64,000 nt of DNA from an uncultured Bacteroidales bacterium (GTDB taxonomy: Bacteria > Bacteroidota > Bacteroidia > Bacteroidales > P3), in the NCBI GenBank assembly GCA_900316235.1, contig ONCC01000003.1, positions 1 through 64,000 of the forward strand, read 5' to 3'. Each line of letters opens with the position of its first letter. The stretch's first letter is position 1. Below are positions 50,711 through 58,284 of the stretch, in pieces. The position numbers and the translations under genes were made by a program. The notes beneath the pieces are model-generated. The model did no database searches. It worked only from the letters and a program-made list of their open reading frames with translations, and was not told the origin of the DNA.

Positions 50711-50810
50711 AACACCCTACCAACTCCTACCCAACTCCTACCGTGGTAGGAGTTGGTAGGGTGTTAATAGGGGGGTGGTAGGGGGTTCATAGGAGATAGG
50801 TAGGTAATGT
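50711..50810. repeat. Largest 11-nt inverted array: 21-bp perfect inverted repeat plus tail
   Basis: 50712-50732 and 50746-50766 are perfect 21-bp reverse complements around an extra CAACTCCTACC unit. TAGG then continues at 50758, 50769, 50780, 50791 and 50802, exactly 11 nt apart. It shares the unit GGTAGGAGTTG with the array at 36609. The 303-nt spacer 50602-50904 otherwise holds the two divergent promoters. Confidence 0.92.
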
Positions 50811-50859
50811 TTTCTTTTATATAATTTATATTTATTATTCATAAATAAATATTTTTTCG

Positions 50860-50867
50860 TATATTTG
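50860..50867 (+). promoter_or_regulatory. -7 box of the mutA operon
   Basis: TATATTTG, start predicted near 50873, about 32 nt before the mutA ATG. No clear -33 element in the AT-rich upstream DNA. Confidence 0.6.
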
Positions 50868-50904
50868 CATTTTACTACTAGAAACAAATAAACGATACAA
50901 CATA

Positions 50905-52767
50905 ATGGAAGACAACAAATTGTTCACCGAATTCCCGCCAGTCTCGACCGAGAAATGGGAAGAAGTCATCAACAAAGACCTCAAAGGAGCCGACTATGAG
51001 AAGAAACTCGTGTGGCGCACCATCGAGGGCTTCAAGGTGAAACCCTATTACCGTGCCGAAGACCTCGAAGGCCTTGAGTACCTTGACAGTAACCCCGGCC
51101 AAATGCCGTTCACCCGTGGCAAGCACACCGACAACAACGTGTGGGATGTGCGCCAGGACATCCGCATTGCCGACCCCAAGGAGGCCAACCGTGTGGCCCT
51201 CGACGCCGTGGAGCGCGGCGCCACCTCGCTGGGTCTCTGTGCCAAGAACATCAAGACCCTCGACGACATGGCCACCCTCTTCAAAGGCATCTATATCAAT
51301 GCCGTGAGCATCAATTTCACCTGCTCCGAGGATTACCTCCAGCTGTTGAAGCTCTATGTCGACTATGCCAACCAGCAGGGTATCAACCCCAAAGAGCTCG
51401 AGGGCTCGTGCGAGTTCGACCCCTTCCGCTACGCCCTGAAGAACGGTAAGTTCCACCGTAGTGAAGAAGGCGACTTCCAGATGGCCAAGGAGTTGGTGGT
51501 CTACGCCCATGAAAACCTGCCCAAATTCCGCGTCCTCACCGTCCACGGCAGCCTTCTCCACAACGCCGGCTCAAATATCGTACAGGAACTCGGCTTCAGC
51601 CTCGCCGCCGCCAACGAGCTGGTGGCCCGTCTGACCGACCTGGGTCTCAAGGCCCACCGCGTGGCCAGCCGCATCGTCCTCAATGTGGGCATCGGCAGCA
51701 CCTACTTCATGGAGATGGCCAAGATTCGCGCCGCCCGCCTGCTGTGGAGCAAGATCGTGGAGCAGTACAAGCCCGAGTGCGACTGCGCCTACAAACTCTT
51801 CATCCACGCCACCACCAGCGAGTGGAACCAGTCGGTCTACGACCCTTACGTCAATATGCTGCGCTCGACCACCGAGGCCATGTCGGCCTGCATCGCCGGT
51901 GCCGACAGCATCTCGGTGTTGCCCTTCGACAACGCCTACAAAGAGGCCGACGACTTCGGTTACCGCATCGCCCGCAACCAGCAACTGCTGCTGAAGGAAG
52001 AGAGCTACCTCGACAAGATTGCCGACCCTGCTGCCGGCAGCTATTATATTGAAAACCTCACCGACCAGATTGCCAAAGGCGCCTGGGAGCACTTCCTCAA
52101 GGTTGAGGAACTCGGCGGCTTCTGCAAGGCCATCCGCCAGGGCTACGTGCAGGACGAGGTGGAGAAGACCGCCCGCCAGCGTGACCTCGACATCGCCACC
52201 CGCAAAACCACCATCCTCGGCACCAACCAGTACCCCAACCTGCTGGAGAAAATGGGCGAGAAAGTCAAATCGGAGTGTTCGGAATGTTCGGAGAAAACCG
52301 AAAATACCGAAATCAAAATTCTCAAGCCCTACCGCGGCGCCGAGCCCTTCGAGGCTCTCCGCCTGGCCACCGAGCGCAGCGGCAAACGCCCCAAGGTGTT
52401 CCTGCTGACCTACGGCAACCTCACCATGCGCAAGGCCCGTGCCGGCTTCGCCACCAACTTCTTTGGTGTGGCAGGCTACGAAATCATCGACAACCCCGGC
52501 TTCGCCTCCGCCGAAGAAGGCGCCAAGGCTGCCCTCGAGAGCAAGGCCGACATCGTGGTGCTCTGCTCCTCCGATGACGAATATGCCGAAATCACCGAGC
52601 CCGCCTGCAAGGCCCTCAAGGGCAAGGTGAAGAGCCTCGTCCTCGCAGGCTTCCCCAAAGAGATGGTGGAGACCTACAAGGGCTACGGCATCGATGAGTT
52701 CATCCATGTGAAAACCAACGTTCTCGAATGCCTCACAGCCTTCCAGAAAATGTTCGGCATCATCTGA
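50905..52767 (+). CDS. mutA: Methylmalonyl-CoA mutase small (beta) subunit
   Basis: 620 residues, normal for MutA. The N-terminal region (FPPVSTEKWEEVINKDLKGADYEKKLVWRT, then YRAEDLEGLEYLD) and TIM-barrel (about 60-430; DPLRYAL-like FDPFRYALKNG, TVHGSLLHNAGS, FIHATTSEWNQSVYDPYVNMLRSTTEAMSA) are clear. The C-terminal B12-like domain (about 485-620) lacks the cobalamin DxHxxG, as expected for the non-catalytic subunit. With MutB it interconverts succinyl-CoA and methylmalonyl-CoA in propionate metabolism. mutB, which normally follows directly, is absent; lptG overlaps its 3' end. A linker SECSECSEKTENTEI (456-470) comes from a 9-nt array. Confidence 0.93.
   Translation: MEDNKLFTEFPPVSTEKWEEVINKDLKGADYEKKLVWRTIEGFKVKPYYRAEDLEGLEYLDSNPGQMPFTRGKHTDNNVWDVRQDIRIADPKEANRVALDAVERGATSLGLCAKNIKTLDDMATLFKGIYINAVSINFTCSEDYLQLLKLYVDYANQQGINPKELEGSCEFDPFRYALKNGKFHRSEEGDFQMAKELVVYAHENLPKFRVLTVHGSLLHNAGSNIVQELGFSLAAANELVARLTDLGLKAHRVASRIVLNVGIGSTYFMEMAKIRAARLLWSKIVEQYKPECDCAYKLFIHATTSEWNQSVYDPYVNMLRSTTEAMSACIAGADSISVLPFDNAYKEADDFGYRIARNQQLLLKEESYLDKIADPAAGSYYIENLTDQIAKGAWEHFLKVEELGGFCKAIRQGYVQDEVEKTARQRDLDIATRKTTILGTNQYPNLLEKMGEKVKSECSECSEKTENTEIKILKPYRGAEPFEALRLATERSGKRPKVFLLTYGNLTMRKARAGFATNFFGVAGYEIIDNPGFASAEEGAKAALESKADIVVLCSSDDEYAEITEPACKALKGKVKSLVLAGFPKEMVETYKGYGIDEFIHVKTNVLECLTAFQKMFGII
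52270..52314 (+). repeat. In-frame 9-nt inverted array in mutA
   Basis: Five 9-nt units: TCGGAGTGT, TCGGAATGT, TCGGAGAAA, then the complement type ACCGAAAAT and ACCGAAATC. TTCGG and CCGAA arms face each other (TTCGGAGAAAACCGAA). It encodes residues 456-470 in the linker before the B12-like domain. Confidence 0.8.
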
Positions 52768-53846
52768 AGCGCCTCGACCGCTACATCCTGGGCAAGTACC
52801 TGATGACTTTCCTTCTGGCACTTGCCCTCATTATCATTATCGTCATCACCTTCGACGTCAGCGAGAAGCTCGACAACTTCCTCGAACACCACGCCACCTT
52901 CTGGCAGGTGGTCTCCATCTACTATGTCAACTTCATCCCCGGCTTCGTCAACCTCTATAGTCCACTGTTTATCTTCATCTCCGTCATCTTCTTCACCTCG
53001 AAGATGGCGGGCAACAGCGAAATCATCGCCATCCTCAGCTCGGGCGTGCGCTACGGCCGCATGCTGCGACCCTACATCTATGGCTCCATCATTGTGGCCG
53101 TGATTATTTTCATCTTCGGCAACTTCGTCATTCCCAGCTCCAACCGCCGCCTCATCGCCTTCGAGGAACAATATGTCAAGTCGAAAGCCACCAACTACTA
53201 TTCCAACCTCCATTTCCAGTCGGAGCCCGGCGTACAGGTCTATGCCGAGAGCTACGACGTCACAAGACTCCAGGCCTACAAGTTCTGCCGTGAGGAGATT
53301 GACGACGAAGGACGCCTGCTACGCCGCGAGGAGGCCAACAGCATACGCTTCGACACCGCCACCAACCTCTGGGGCTGCAGCGGCTACTCCCTCCGCACCA
53401 TCGACAGCAACCGCCGCGAGACACTCACCTTTGAAAACTACGCCAACGTAGATCTCCGCATCGCTCCCGAAGACCTCAACCTGCTCTCCACACGCGTCGA
53501 GACCATGAACACCCCCGACCTCATCCGCTATATCCACCGCGAAGAGATGCGCGGCACCGGCACCGTCAAAACCTCCAAGATTGAATTCTGGCAACGCATC
53601 ATCAACCCCCTGGCCATCATCGTCATGACCCTCATCGGCGTGGCCATCGCCGCCCGCAAGAGCCGTGGAGGCATTGGCGTACACCTCGCCATCGGCATCT
53701 CCATCGCCTTCGCATTCATCGTCTTCATGAAAATCACCACCGTCTTCGCCACCAACGGTGACCTCTCGCCCTTTATGGCTGTCATGCTGCCGCAGATAGT
53801 CTTCGGCATCGCCGCTGCCTGGCTGATATACAAAGCACCGAAATAA
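52728..53846 (+). CDS. lptG: LptG/LptF-family lipopolysaccharide export permease
   Basis: 372 residues from ATG 52728. Family alignment suggests the true start is at the CTG 52764, since (L)KRLDRYILGKYL matches the usual MKRLDRYIL start and the extra 12 residues are inside mutA. A YjgP/YjgQ protein: helices at about 24-44, 60-85 (YSPLFIFISVIFFTSKMA) and 105-125 (SIIVAVIIFIFGNFVIPSSN), a periplasmic beta-jellyroll domain (about 130-270), then three C-terminal helices (WQRIINPLAIIVMTLIGVAIA...). It moves lipopolysaccharide from the inner membrane with LptB. It is followed after 6 nt by sufE. Confidence 0.9.
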   Translation: MPHSLPENVRHHLKRLDRYILGKYLMTFLLALALIIIIVITFDVSEKLDNFLEHHATFWQVVSIYYVNFIPGFVNLYSPLFIFISVIFFTSKMAGNSEIIAILSSGVRYGRMLRPYIYGSIIVAVIIFIFGNFVIPSSNRRLIAFEEQYVKSKATNYYSNLHFQSEPGVQVYAESYDVTRLQAYKFCREEIDDEGRLLRREEANSIRFDTATNLWGCSGYSLRTIDSNRRETLTFENYANVDLRIAPEDLNLLSTRVETMNTPDLIRYIHREEMRGTGTVKTSKIEFWQRIINPLAIIVMTLIGVAIAARKSRGGIGVHLAIGISIAFAFIVFMKITTVFATNGDLSPFMAVMLPQIVFGIAAAWLIYKAPK

Positions 53847-53852
53847 AGAAAT

Positions 53853-54272
53853 ATGACCATACAAGAAATATCCCAGCAAATCATCGACGAGTTCGCCAAT
53901 TTTGACGAATGGCTCGACCGCTATGCCTACCTCATCGACCTCGGCAAGGAATGCCCCGTCATCGACGAGAAGGACAAGACCGAGGAGAACCTCATCCGCG
54001 GCTGTCAGAGTCGTGTGTGGCTCAGCTGCGAGCAGCGCGACGGTCGCCTCTTCTTCCGCGCCGACAGCGATGCCGTCATCACCCGCGGCATCATCAGCCT
54101 CCTCATCCGCGCCCTCGACGGACAGACCCCGCAGGACATCCTCGACGCCGACCTGGCCTTCATCGACGCCATCGGCCTCAAGGAACACCTCTCCCCTACC
54201 CGCTCCAACGGCCTCACCTCCATGGTGAAACAGATGAAGATGTACGCGCTGGCTTATAAAATGAAGCAATAA
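53853..54272 (+). CDS. sufE: SufE-type cysteine desulfurase activator
   Basis: 139 residues, normal for SufE. The sulfur-accepting Cys51 lies in IRGCQSRVWLSC, as in E. coli SufE, with TRGIISLLIRAL and a C-terminal SNGLTSMVKQMK helix. It takes persulfide from SufS and passes it to the SufBCD scaffold. sufC and sufD are about 8 kb away on the other strand. Its stop overlaps the ATG of the DUF59 gene (TAATG), and both are probably part of the mutA-lptG transcript. Confidence 0.93.
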   Translation: MTIQEISQQIIDEFANFDEWLDRYAYLIDLGKECPVIDEKDKTEENLIRGCQSRVWLSCEQRDGRLFFRADSDAVITRGIISLLIRALDGQTPQDILDADLAFIDAIGLKEHLSPTRSNGLTSMVKQMKMYALAYKMKQ

Positions 54273-54589
54273 TGGAACCCACGAAAGAAACCATCTGGAG
54301 CGCAGTGGTCAACTGCCTAAAGAACATCTACGACCCAGAGATACCCGTCAACATCTACGACCTCGGCCTCATCTACAAGGTAGATGTCGACGACGACCTC
54401 AACGTCAAGATTCTCATGACCATGACGGCGCCCGACTGCCCCGAAGCGGAATATATGTTCCAAGAGGTGAAGCAGATGGTGAGTTATATCTCGGGCGTGA
54501 AAAGCGTCGACGTCGAGCTCACCTTCGACCCACCCTGGACCATGGACATGATCCCCGACGATATCAAAGTGGAACTGGGATTCATGTAA
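54272..54589 (+). CDS. MIP18/DUF59 Fe-S cluster assembly protein (SufT-like)
   Basis: 105 residues, the whole of a MIP18-type domain: IYDPEIPVNIYDLGLIYKV, ILMTMTAPDCPEAEYM with the conserved Cys, VELTFDPPWTMDMI. Single-domain members beside suf genes help in maturation of Fe-S proteins (SufT/PaaD group). Coupled to sufE by a TAATG overlap and followed by a permease gene after 2 nt. Confidence 0.92.
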   Translation: MEPTKETIWSAVVNCLKNIYDPEIPVNIYDLGLIYKVDVDDDLNVKILMTMTAPDCPEAEYMFQEVKQMVSYISGVKSVDVELTFDPPWTMDMIPDDIKVELGFM

Positions 54590-54591
54590 AT

Positions 54592-55674
54592 ATGCGCCTC
54601 TTCAAGAAACACTCCTATGCCGACCTCGCCGGCCGCTCGCTCGACCGGATGGCGTGGCGTCGCTTCCGGCGCAACCCCCTCTCCATCGCCAGCCTCGTGG
54701 TCATAGGCCTCTTCGCACTGGTGGCCCTGCTGGGTTACCTCATCACCCCCGACCACACCCCCTACTGCAACCAGCAATACCTCGAGCTTGCCACCCTCAA
54801 ACCCTTCTCCAAGGCCACCTTCCTCCTCACCGACCCCACCGACACCCATACCTCCTTCCTGAAACGCATGACGCAAGGCGAGCCTCTCCCCTACACCGCC
54901 ACTCCCATTATAGAATATAGATACGCGCGCGATAGCATCGTCGCCACCCCCTACAACGGCGACCCCATCACGGTGGCTGCCGATCAGGCAAGCGTCGACA
55001 CCCGCACCTTCCTCCTCGGCACCGACGGCTATGGGCGCGACGTGCTGAGCATGATTATGATAGGCTCACGCGTGAGCCTCTCCGTGGGCTTCATCGCCAT
55101 CCTTATAGCCCTGCTGCTGGGCATCACCCTCGGTGCCCTCGCCGCCTACCACGGCGGATGGGTGGACGATCTCATCATGTGGATTATCAACGTCGTGTGG
55201 TCCATTCCCACGGTGCTGCTGGTCATTGCCATCACCTTCGTCCTCGGCAAGGGCTTCTGGCAGATATTCATCGCCGTGGGACTGACGATGTGGGTCGACA
55301 TCGCGCGTGTAGTGCGCGGCGAGGTACTCAGCATCAAAGAGAAAGAATATGTCGAAGCCACGCGGGCATTGGGCTACAGCACCTTCCGCACCATCTTCCG
55401 CCACATCCTCCCCAACATTGTGGGGGCAGTGGTGGTGGTTGCCGCCAGCAACTTCGCCAGCGCCATCCTCCTCGAGGCGGGTCTCAGCTTCCTGGGTATC
55501 GGCGTGCAGCCCCCCATGCCGTCGTGGGGCATGATGGTCAAGGAAAACTACGGCTATATTCTCCTCGACAGCGCCTACCTGGCCCTGCTGCCGGGCCTGG
55601 CCATCATGATGGTCGTGCTGGCCTTCATGCTCCTGGCCTCGGGCCTGCGCGACGCCCTCGACATCAAACGGTAG
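54592..55674 (+). CDS. ABC transporter permease, DppC/OppC type
   Basis: 360 residues. N-terminal helix (about 32-54; SIASLVVIGLFALVALLGYL) followed by a ~100-residue periplasmic insertion and five helices; the cytoplasmic EAA loop is EYVEATRALGYSTFRTIFRHILPNI and the end resembles DppC (FASAILLEAGLSFLGIGVQPPMPSWGMMV). Transports peptides or nickel-like substrates in known systems. No DppB, binding protein or ATPase lies next to it, so its partners are elsewhere or it works in an unusual complex. The ATG follows the DUF59 stop by 2 nt. Confidence 0.88.
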   Translation: MRLFKKHSYADLAGRSLDRMAWRRFRRNPLSIASLVVIGLFALVALLGYLITPDHTPYCNQQYLELATLKPFSKATFLLTDPTDTHTSFLKRMTQGEPLPYTATPIIEYRYARDSIVATPYNGDPITVAADQASVDTRTFLLGTDGYGRDVLSMIMIGSRVSLSVGFIAILIALLLGITLGALAAYHGGWVDDLIMWIINVVWSIPTVLLVIAITFVLGKGFWQIFIAVGLTMWVDIARVVRGEVLSIKEKEYVEATRALGYSTFRTIFRHILPNIVGAVVVVAASNFASAILLEAGLSFLGIGVQPPMPSWGMMVKENYGYILLDSAYLALLPGLAIMMVVLAFMLLASGLRDALDIKR

Positions 55675-55740
55675 CTCCGCCAGAAAGAGCCGTTAAGAAC
55701 AATTAACACTACAAATAATCTCCATATTTGAAAAAAAACG

Positions 55741-55748
55741 TATTTTTG
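55741..55748 (+). promoter_or_regulatory. -7 box upstream of the lipoprotein pair
   Basis: TATTTTTG, about 58 nt before the ATG at 55806. No TTTG at standard spacing. Confidence 0.5.
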
Positions 55749-55805
55749 CACTTTGAAAATTAGAAAAGAAAACAATAATTATTAACCTAAAAACATTAAA
55801 AATCA

Positions 55806-56531
55806 ATGAAGAACATTTTCAAAATGATGGGCATTGCCCTTCTCGCTTGCAGCATGATTATGGTTTCCTGCAAGAAAGATGATGACAATAACGAAAGCGG
55901 CCAGGGCGGCCAGGGCGGCAGCTCCAGCGTGAACATCACCTTCAACGGTGTTGCCCAGAACACCCCCGTCACCGATGCAACTTATAAAGATATCTCTGAA
56001 GGCAACGGACTGACCGCCGGTAGCATTCTGCTGTTCTCCCACTTAGCCGCTGCAGGCACCCAGATGGGTGACGAAGGTGAGGAGTATGTAGCCCCCATCT
56101 TTGCCAACTACTTTGTCAAAGTCACTGGTGCTTCTGCTCAAGGTATCAACATCCCCGATGGATATTACGTCTCTGACCAGGTCATGAAAGATGTTAACAA
56201 CGAGATGTTGGATGCAAATGAGGATTCTTGGAGCGTTAATAATGTTAACGACGCCACCAGCTGGGGCAACTTCGACGCCACCGCCGGTACTATGACCTGC
56301 ACCATCAGCCTCAACATGTACAACTACTCTGAGTATTTCACGGCTCTCTATTCTACCACCGTTGCCGCTTATCCCAATGAGGATCTCAGCAGCTATCAGG
56401 CTTTCATCAACTTCCTGAATACCCTCACTGATGACGAGTTTGCCGCTCTTGCCCAAACCGCCATGGCCAACACCAGCACTGCTGATCTCGTGACCAAGCT
56501 GACCAATGTGAAATTCACCGTTGCTCAATAA
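55806..56531 (+). CDS. Putative lipoprotein of unknown function
   Basis: 241 residues. Lipoprotein signal with lipobox MVSC (Cys22), then a Lys/Asp and Gly/Gln/Ser-rich flexible stretch (KKDDDNNESGQGGQGGSSS). The rest is a beta-rich domain (about 45-185) with many aromatic/Gly pairs and a helical C-terminus of Asp/Ala/Thr. I do not recognise the family. The gene has its own promoter box and is followed by another lipoprotein gene. The codon pattern is like that of highly expressed genes, rich in C-ending codons. Confidence 0.75.
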   Translation: MKNIFKMMGIALLACSMIMVSCKKDDDNNESGQGGQGGSSSVNITFNGVAQNTPVTDATYKDISEGNGLTAGSILLFSHLAAAGTQMGDEGEEYVAPIFANYFVKVTGASAQGINIPDGYYVSDQVMKDVNNEMLDANEDSWSVNNVNDATSWGNFDATAGTMTCTISLNMYNYSEYFTALYSTTVAAYPNEDLSSYQAFINFLNTLTDDEFAALAQTAMANTSTADLVTKLTNVKFTVAQ

Positions 56532-56563
56532 TCTAATAAAAAAAACATAATAAAACACTTATC

Positions 56564-56914
56564 ATGAAAAAGAGTTTTAAAGTTCTGGCCATCGCAGCTA
56601 TCGCCTCGCTGACCTTCGTTGCTTGCAACAACAACCAGACCGCCGAAGAGGCTGTTGACAGCACCGCCATTGAGCAGGTGGCCGAAGAGGAAGTGATTGC
56701 CGAGCCCGTCGCCGTGGCCGACACCACACCCGTTGTCGAGGAGCAGGCTCCCGCCGCCAAGCAGCCCGTTAAAAAGGCTGTCATGAAAGAGAAACAGAAA
56801 GCCGAATCCCAGCCCGAAATAAAGAAGGCTGTTGATGAGCAGCCCGCCGCTCCTGCCGCCAACAAGCTGCAGACCCCCAACCAGAAAGCTTCCAGCCTGA
56901 AAAAACGCAACTAA
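56564..56914 (+). CDS. Small Ala/Glu/Lys-rich lipoprotein
   Basis: 116 residues. Lipobox FVAC (Cys21), then a low-complexity body rich in Ala, Glu, Val, Lys and Pro with no predicted fold. The start of the mature part (EEAVDSTAIEQVAEE) resembles that of the lipoprotein at 58285 (EAVDSTELEAVEEVAEE). Could be a periplasmic spacer or cell-envelope tether; unknown. It is followed by a good terminator. Confidence 0.7.
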   Translation: MKKSFKVLAIAAIASLTFVACNNNQTAEEAVDSTAIEQVAEEEVIAEPVAVADTTPVVEEQAPAAKQPVKKAVMKEKQKAESQPEIKKAVDEQPAAPAANKLQTPNQKASSLKKRN

Positions 56915-56940
56915 GCATTTTCAGACACTGCTTAGAAACC

Positions 56941-56976
56941 AAAGCCCCGCGCATCAACGGCACGGGGCTTTATTTT
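56941..56976 (+). terminator. Terminator after the small lipoprotein gene
   Basis: 9-bp stem AAAGCCCCG / CGGGGCTTT (56941-56949 with 56963-56971), 13-nt loop, then ATTTTT. Confidence 0.85.
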
Positions 56977-57007
56977 TCCAAATACACTCATTTCAAATCC
57001 TGAATCC

Positions 57008-57571
57008 ATGATAAGAAAAGCGATTCTCCCCTTGATTCTCTCCGGCCTGTTCGTTGCCTGCACTCCCAATGCAAAACGAGACATCGAGGCCGCTGCGCAG
57101 GGCTATCTGGACGCCGCCGGCAACTACCACCTCGACGAGGCCGCCGCCTATGCCTCCAAGAACACCCGCGAGGCCTCCATCCCCGCACTCAAGAAAATGA
57201 TGGCAAAGGCCGACACCGCTTATATCAACGCTAACCAGCCGGCCGACATCACCATCCAGAGCACCCGCATGATTAACGACAGCACCGCCAAAGTGTACTA
57301 CCATAAGCACACGCCCATCAAGGATGTCGACGACAGCATCCTCGTCATCTATGAAGAGCAACGCTGGGTGGTCGACGTAACCCTCATGCTTCCTTCCATC
57401 CTTCTCTTCGACAGCATCCCCTCACCCTTCACCAGAGAGAACCTGAGAAATCCCGAAGACTCCCCCCTACGCAAACTCGTAAGCCACTCCAAACGCTCCG
57501 ACCTTCTTCCCAAAGACACTGCCAACCTTATCAAAATGCACCAAAAAGGAGCTAATCCACCATCAAAGTAA
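57008..57571 (+). CDS. Lipoprotein with DUF4878-like fold
   Basis: 187 residues. Lipobox FVAC (Cys18). A helix rich in Ala (DIEAAAQGYLDAAGNYHLDEAAAYASKNTR) is followed by beta strands (ITIQSTRMINDSTAKVYYHKHTP, ILVIYEEQRWVVDVTL). This order matches small NTF2/DUF4878-type lipoproteins of Bacteroidota, function unknown. The last ~55 residues (SIPSPFTRENLRN...) look disordered. There is no obvious promoter in the 31 nt after the preceding terminator. Confidence 0.65.
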   Translation: MIRKAILPLILSGLFVACTPNAKRDIEAAAQGYLDAAGNYHLDEAAAYASKNTREASIPALKKMMAKADTAYINANQPADITIQSTRMINDSTAKVYYHKHTPIKDVDDSILVIYEEQRWVVDVTLMLPSILLFDSIPSPFTRENLRNPEDSPLRKLVSHSKRSDLLPKDTANLIKMHQKGANPPSK

Positions 57572-57632
57572 CCTTAACAAGATTGATCCTAGCGCCAAAA
57601 AATAAGAAGAAAACACATAACAAACTCCTTCT

Positions 57633-57672
57633 AAAAAAAAACGGAGAAAGATAACCTTTCTCTGTTTTTTTT
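57633..57672. terminator. Bidirectional terminator
   Basis: 10-bp stem (57641-57650 with 57656-57665, one G-T pair), 5-nt loop, flanked by eight A on the left and eight T on the right, so it can serve both strands between convergent genes. Confidence 0.8.
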
Positions 57673-57741
57673 GCAAAAGCCCAAAAGAGGGAAAAAAACA
57701 CTTAAATAATCGCCTCTTTATCAATACTCTATAGCCACCAA

Positions 57742-57790
57742 CTCTTACTCTTCTCTTACTCTTCTCTTACTCCTCTCTTTCTCATCTCCT
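57742..57790. repeat. 11-nt tandem array
   Basis: CTCTTACTCTT units at 57742, 57753, 57764 and 57775, exactly 11 nt apart, then CTCATCTCCTACC. The complement (AAGAGTAAGAG) is close to the unit at 21994-22040. It lies between convergent genes in the spacer 57572-57830. Confidence 0.8.
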
Positions 57791-57830
57791 ACCAAAGTAG
57801 TGAATGATAAGGTAAAGATACGCCAATGGA

Positions 57831-58223
57831 TTACTCTCCGAAGGGAGCGAGGCGAAAGTCGGAAGAGGCGGGCTTGGGGGCCTCGAGGGTGTCGAGAGAA
57901 GTGACCTGCTCGATGCGGGCGAGGACGCTGTCCTGGATGGGGCCGTAGAGCTCGGGATGCTCGGCATAGTAGGAGAAGCTCTGTTCCACCTGCTCACGCG
58001 TGACATGGTGCTTGTCCAGGATATAGTCGTAGGCACTCAGCACCTCGGGTCTCATGGCGTCATAGCGATACTGCGACTCAACGGCATAGAAGCCTTCGAG
58101 AAGATAGGCGTCGGACAAGAATTCGACCATCTGAGGGGCGTCGAGGACTCCCTCGGGGCGGCCGTCACGGTGGCAGCCCGCCAGGAGGACGAGGGCAAAC
58201 AGGGCAAAAATAGTTCTATTCAT
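57831..58223 (-). CDS. DUF4296 lipoprotein
   Basis: 130 residues. Lipobox LLAGC (Cys16). DUF4296 features: MVEFLSDAYLLEGFYAVESQY, YDYILDKHHVTREQVEQSFSYYAEHPELY and ILARIEQV-like end (VLARIEQVTSLDTL). A common small Bacteroidota lipoprotein of unknown role. Its ATG is 15 nt after a strong terminator of the upstream gene, with no room for a normal promoter. Confidence 0.85.
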   Translation of the reverse strand: MNRTIFALFALVLLAGCHRDGRPEGVLDAPQMVEFLSDAYLLEGFYAVESQYRYDAMRPEVLSAYDYILDKHHVTREQVEQSFSYYAEHPELYGPIQDSVLARIEQVTSLDTLEAPKPASSDFRLAPFGE

Positions 58224-58231
58224 CGGCCGGG

Positions 58232-58270
58232 ATAAAAAAAAGGCAGGTCCGCAAACGTGGACCTGCCTTT
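58232..58270 (-). terminator. Terminator between the two lipoprotein genes
   Basis: 12-bp stem AAAGGCAGGTCC / GGACCTGCCTTT (58239-58250 with 58259-58270), 8-nt loop, then seven or more T on the minus strand. Confidence 0.85.
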
Positions 58271-58284
58271 AAATAACTTTCAAC

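Noticed and set aside
50711-50810. CRISPR array
   Set aside because: Units are about 11 nt with no unique spacers and no cas genes; the structure is an inverted tandem array.
51571-52821. 416-codon open frame opposite mutA
   Set aside because: Low-complexity Gly/Ala/Val/Leu composition mirroring the codon bias of mutA; no recognisable domain.
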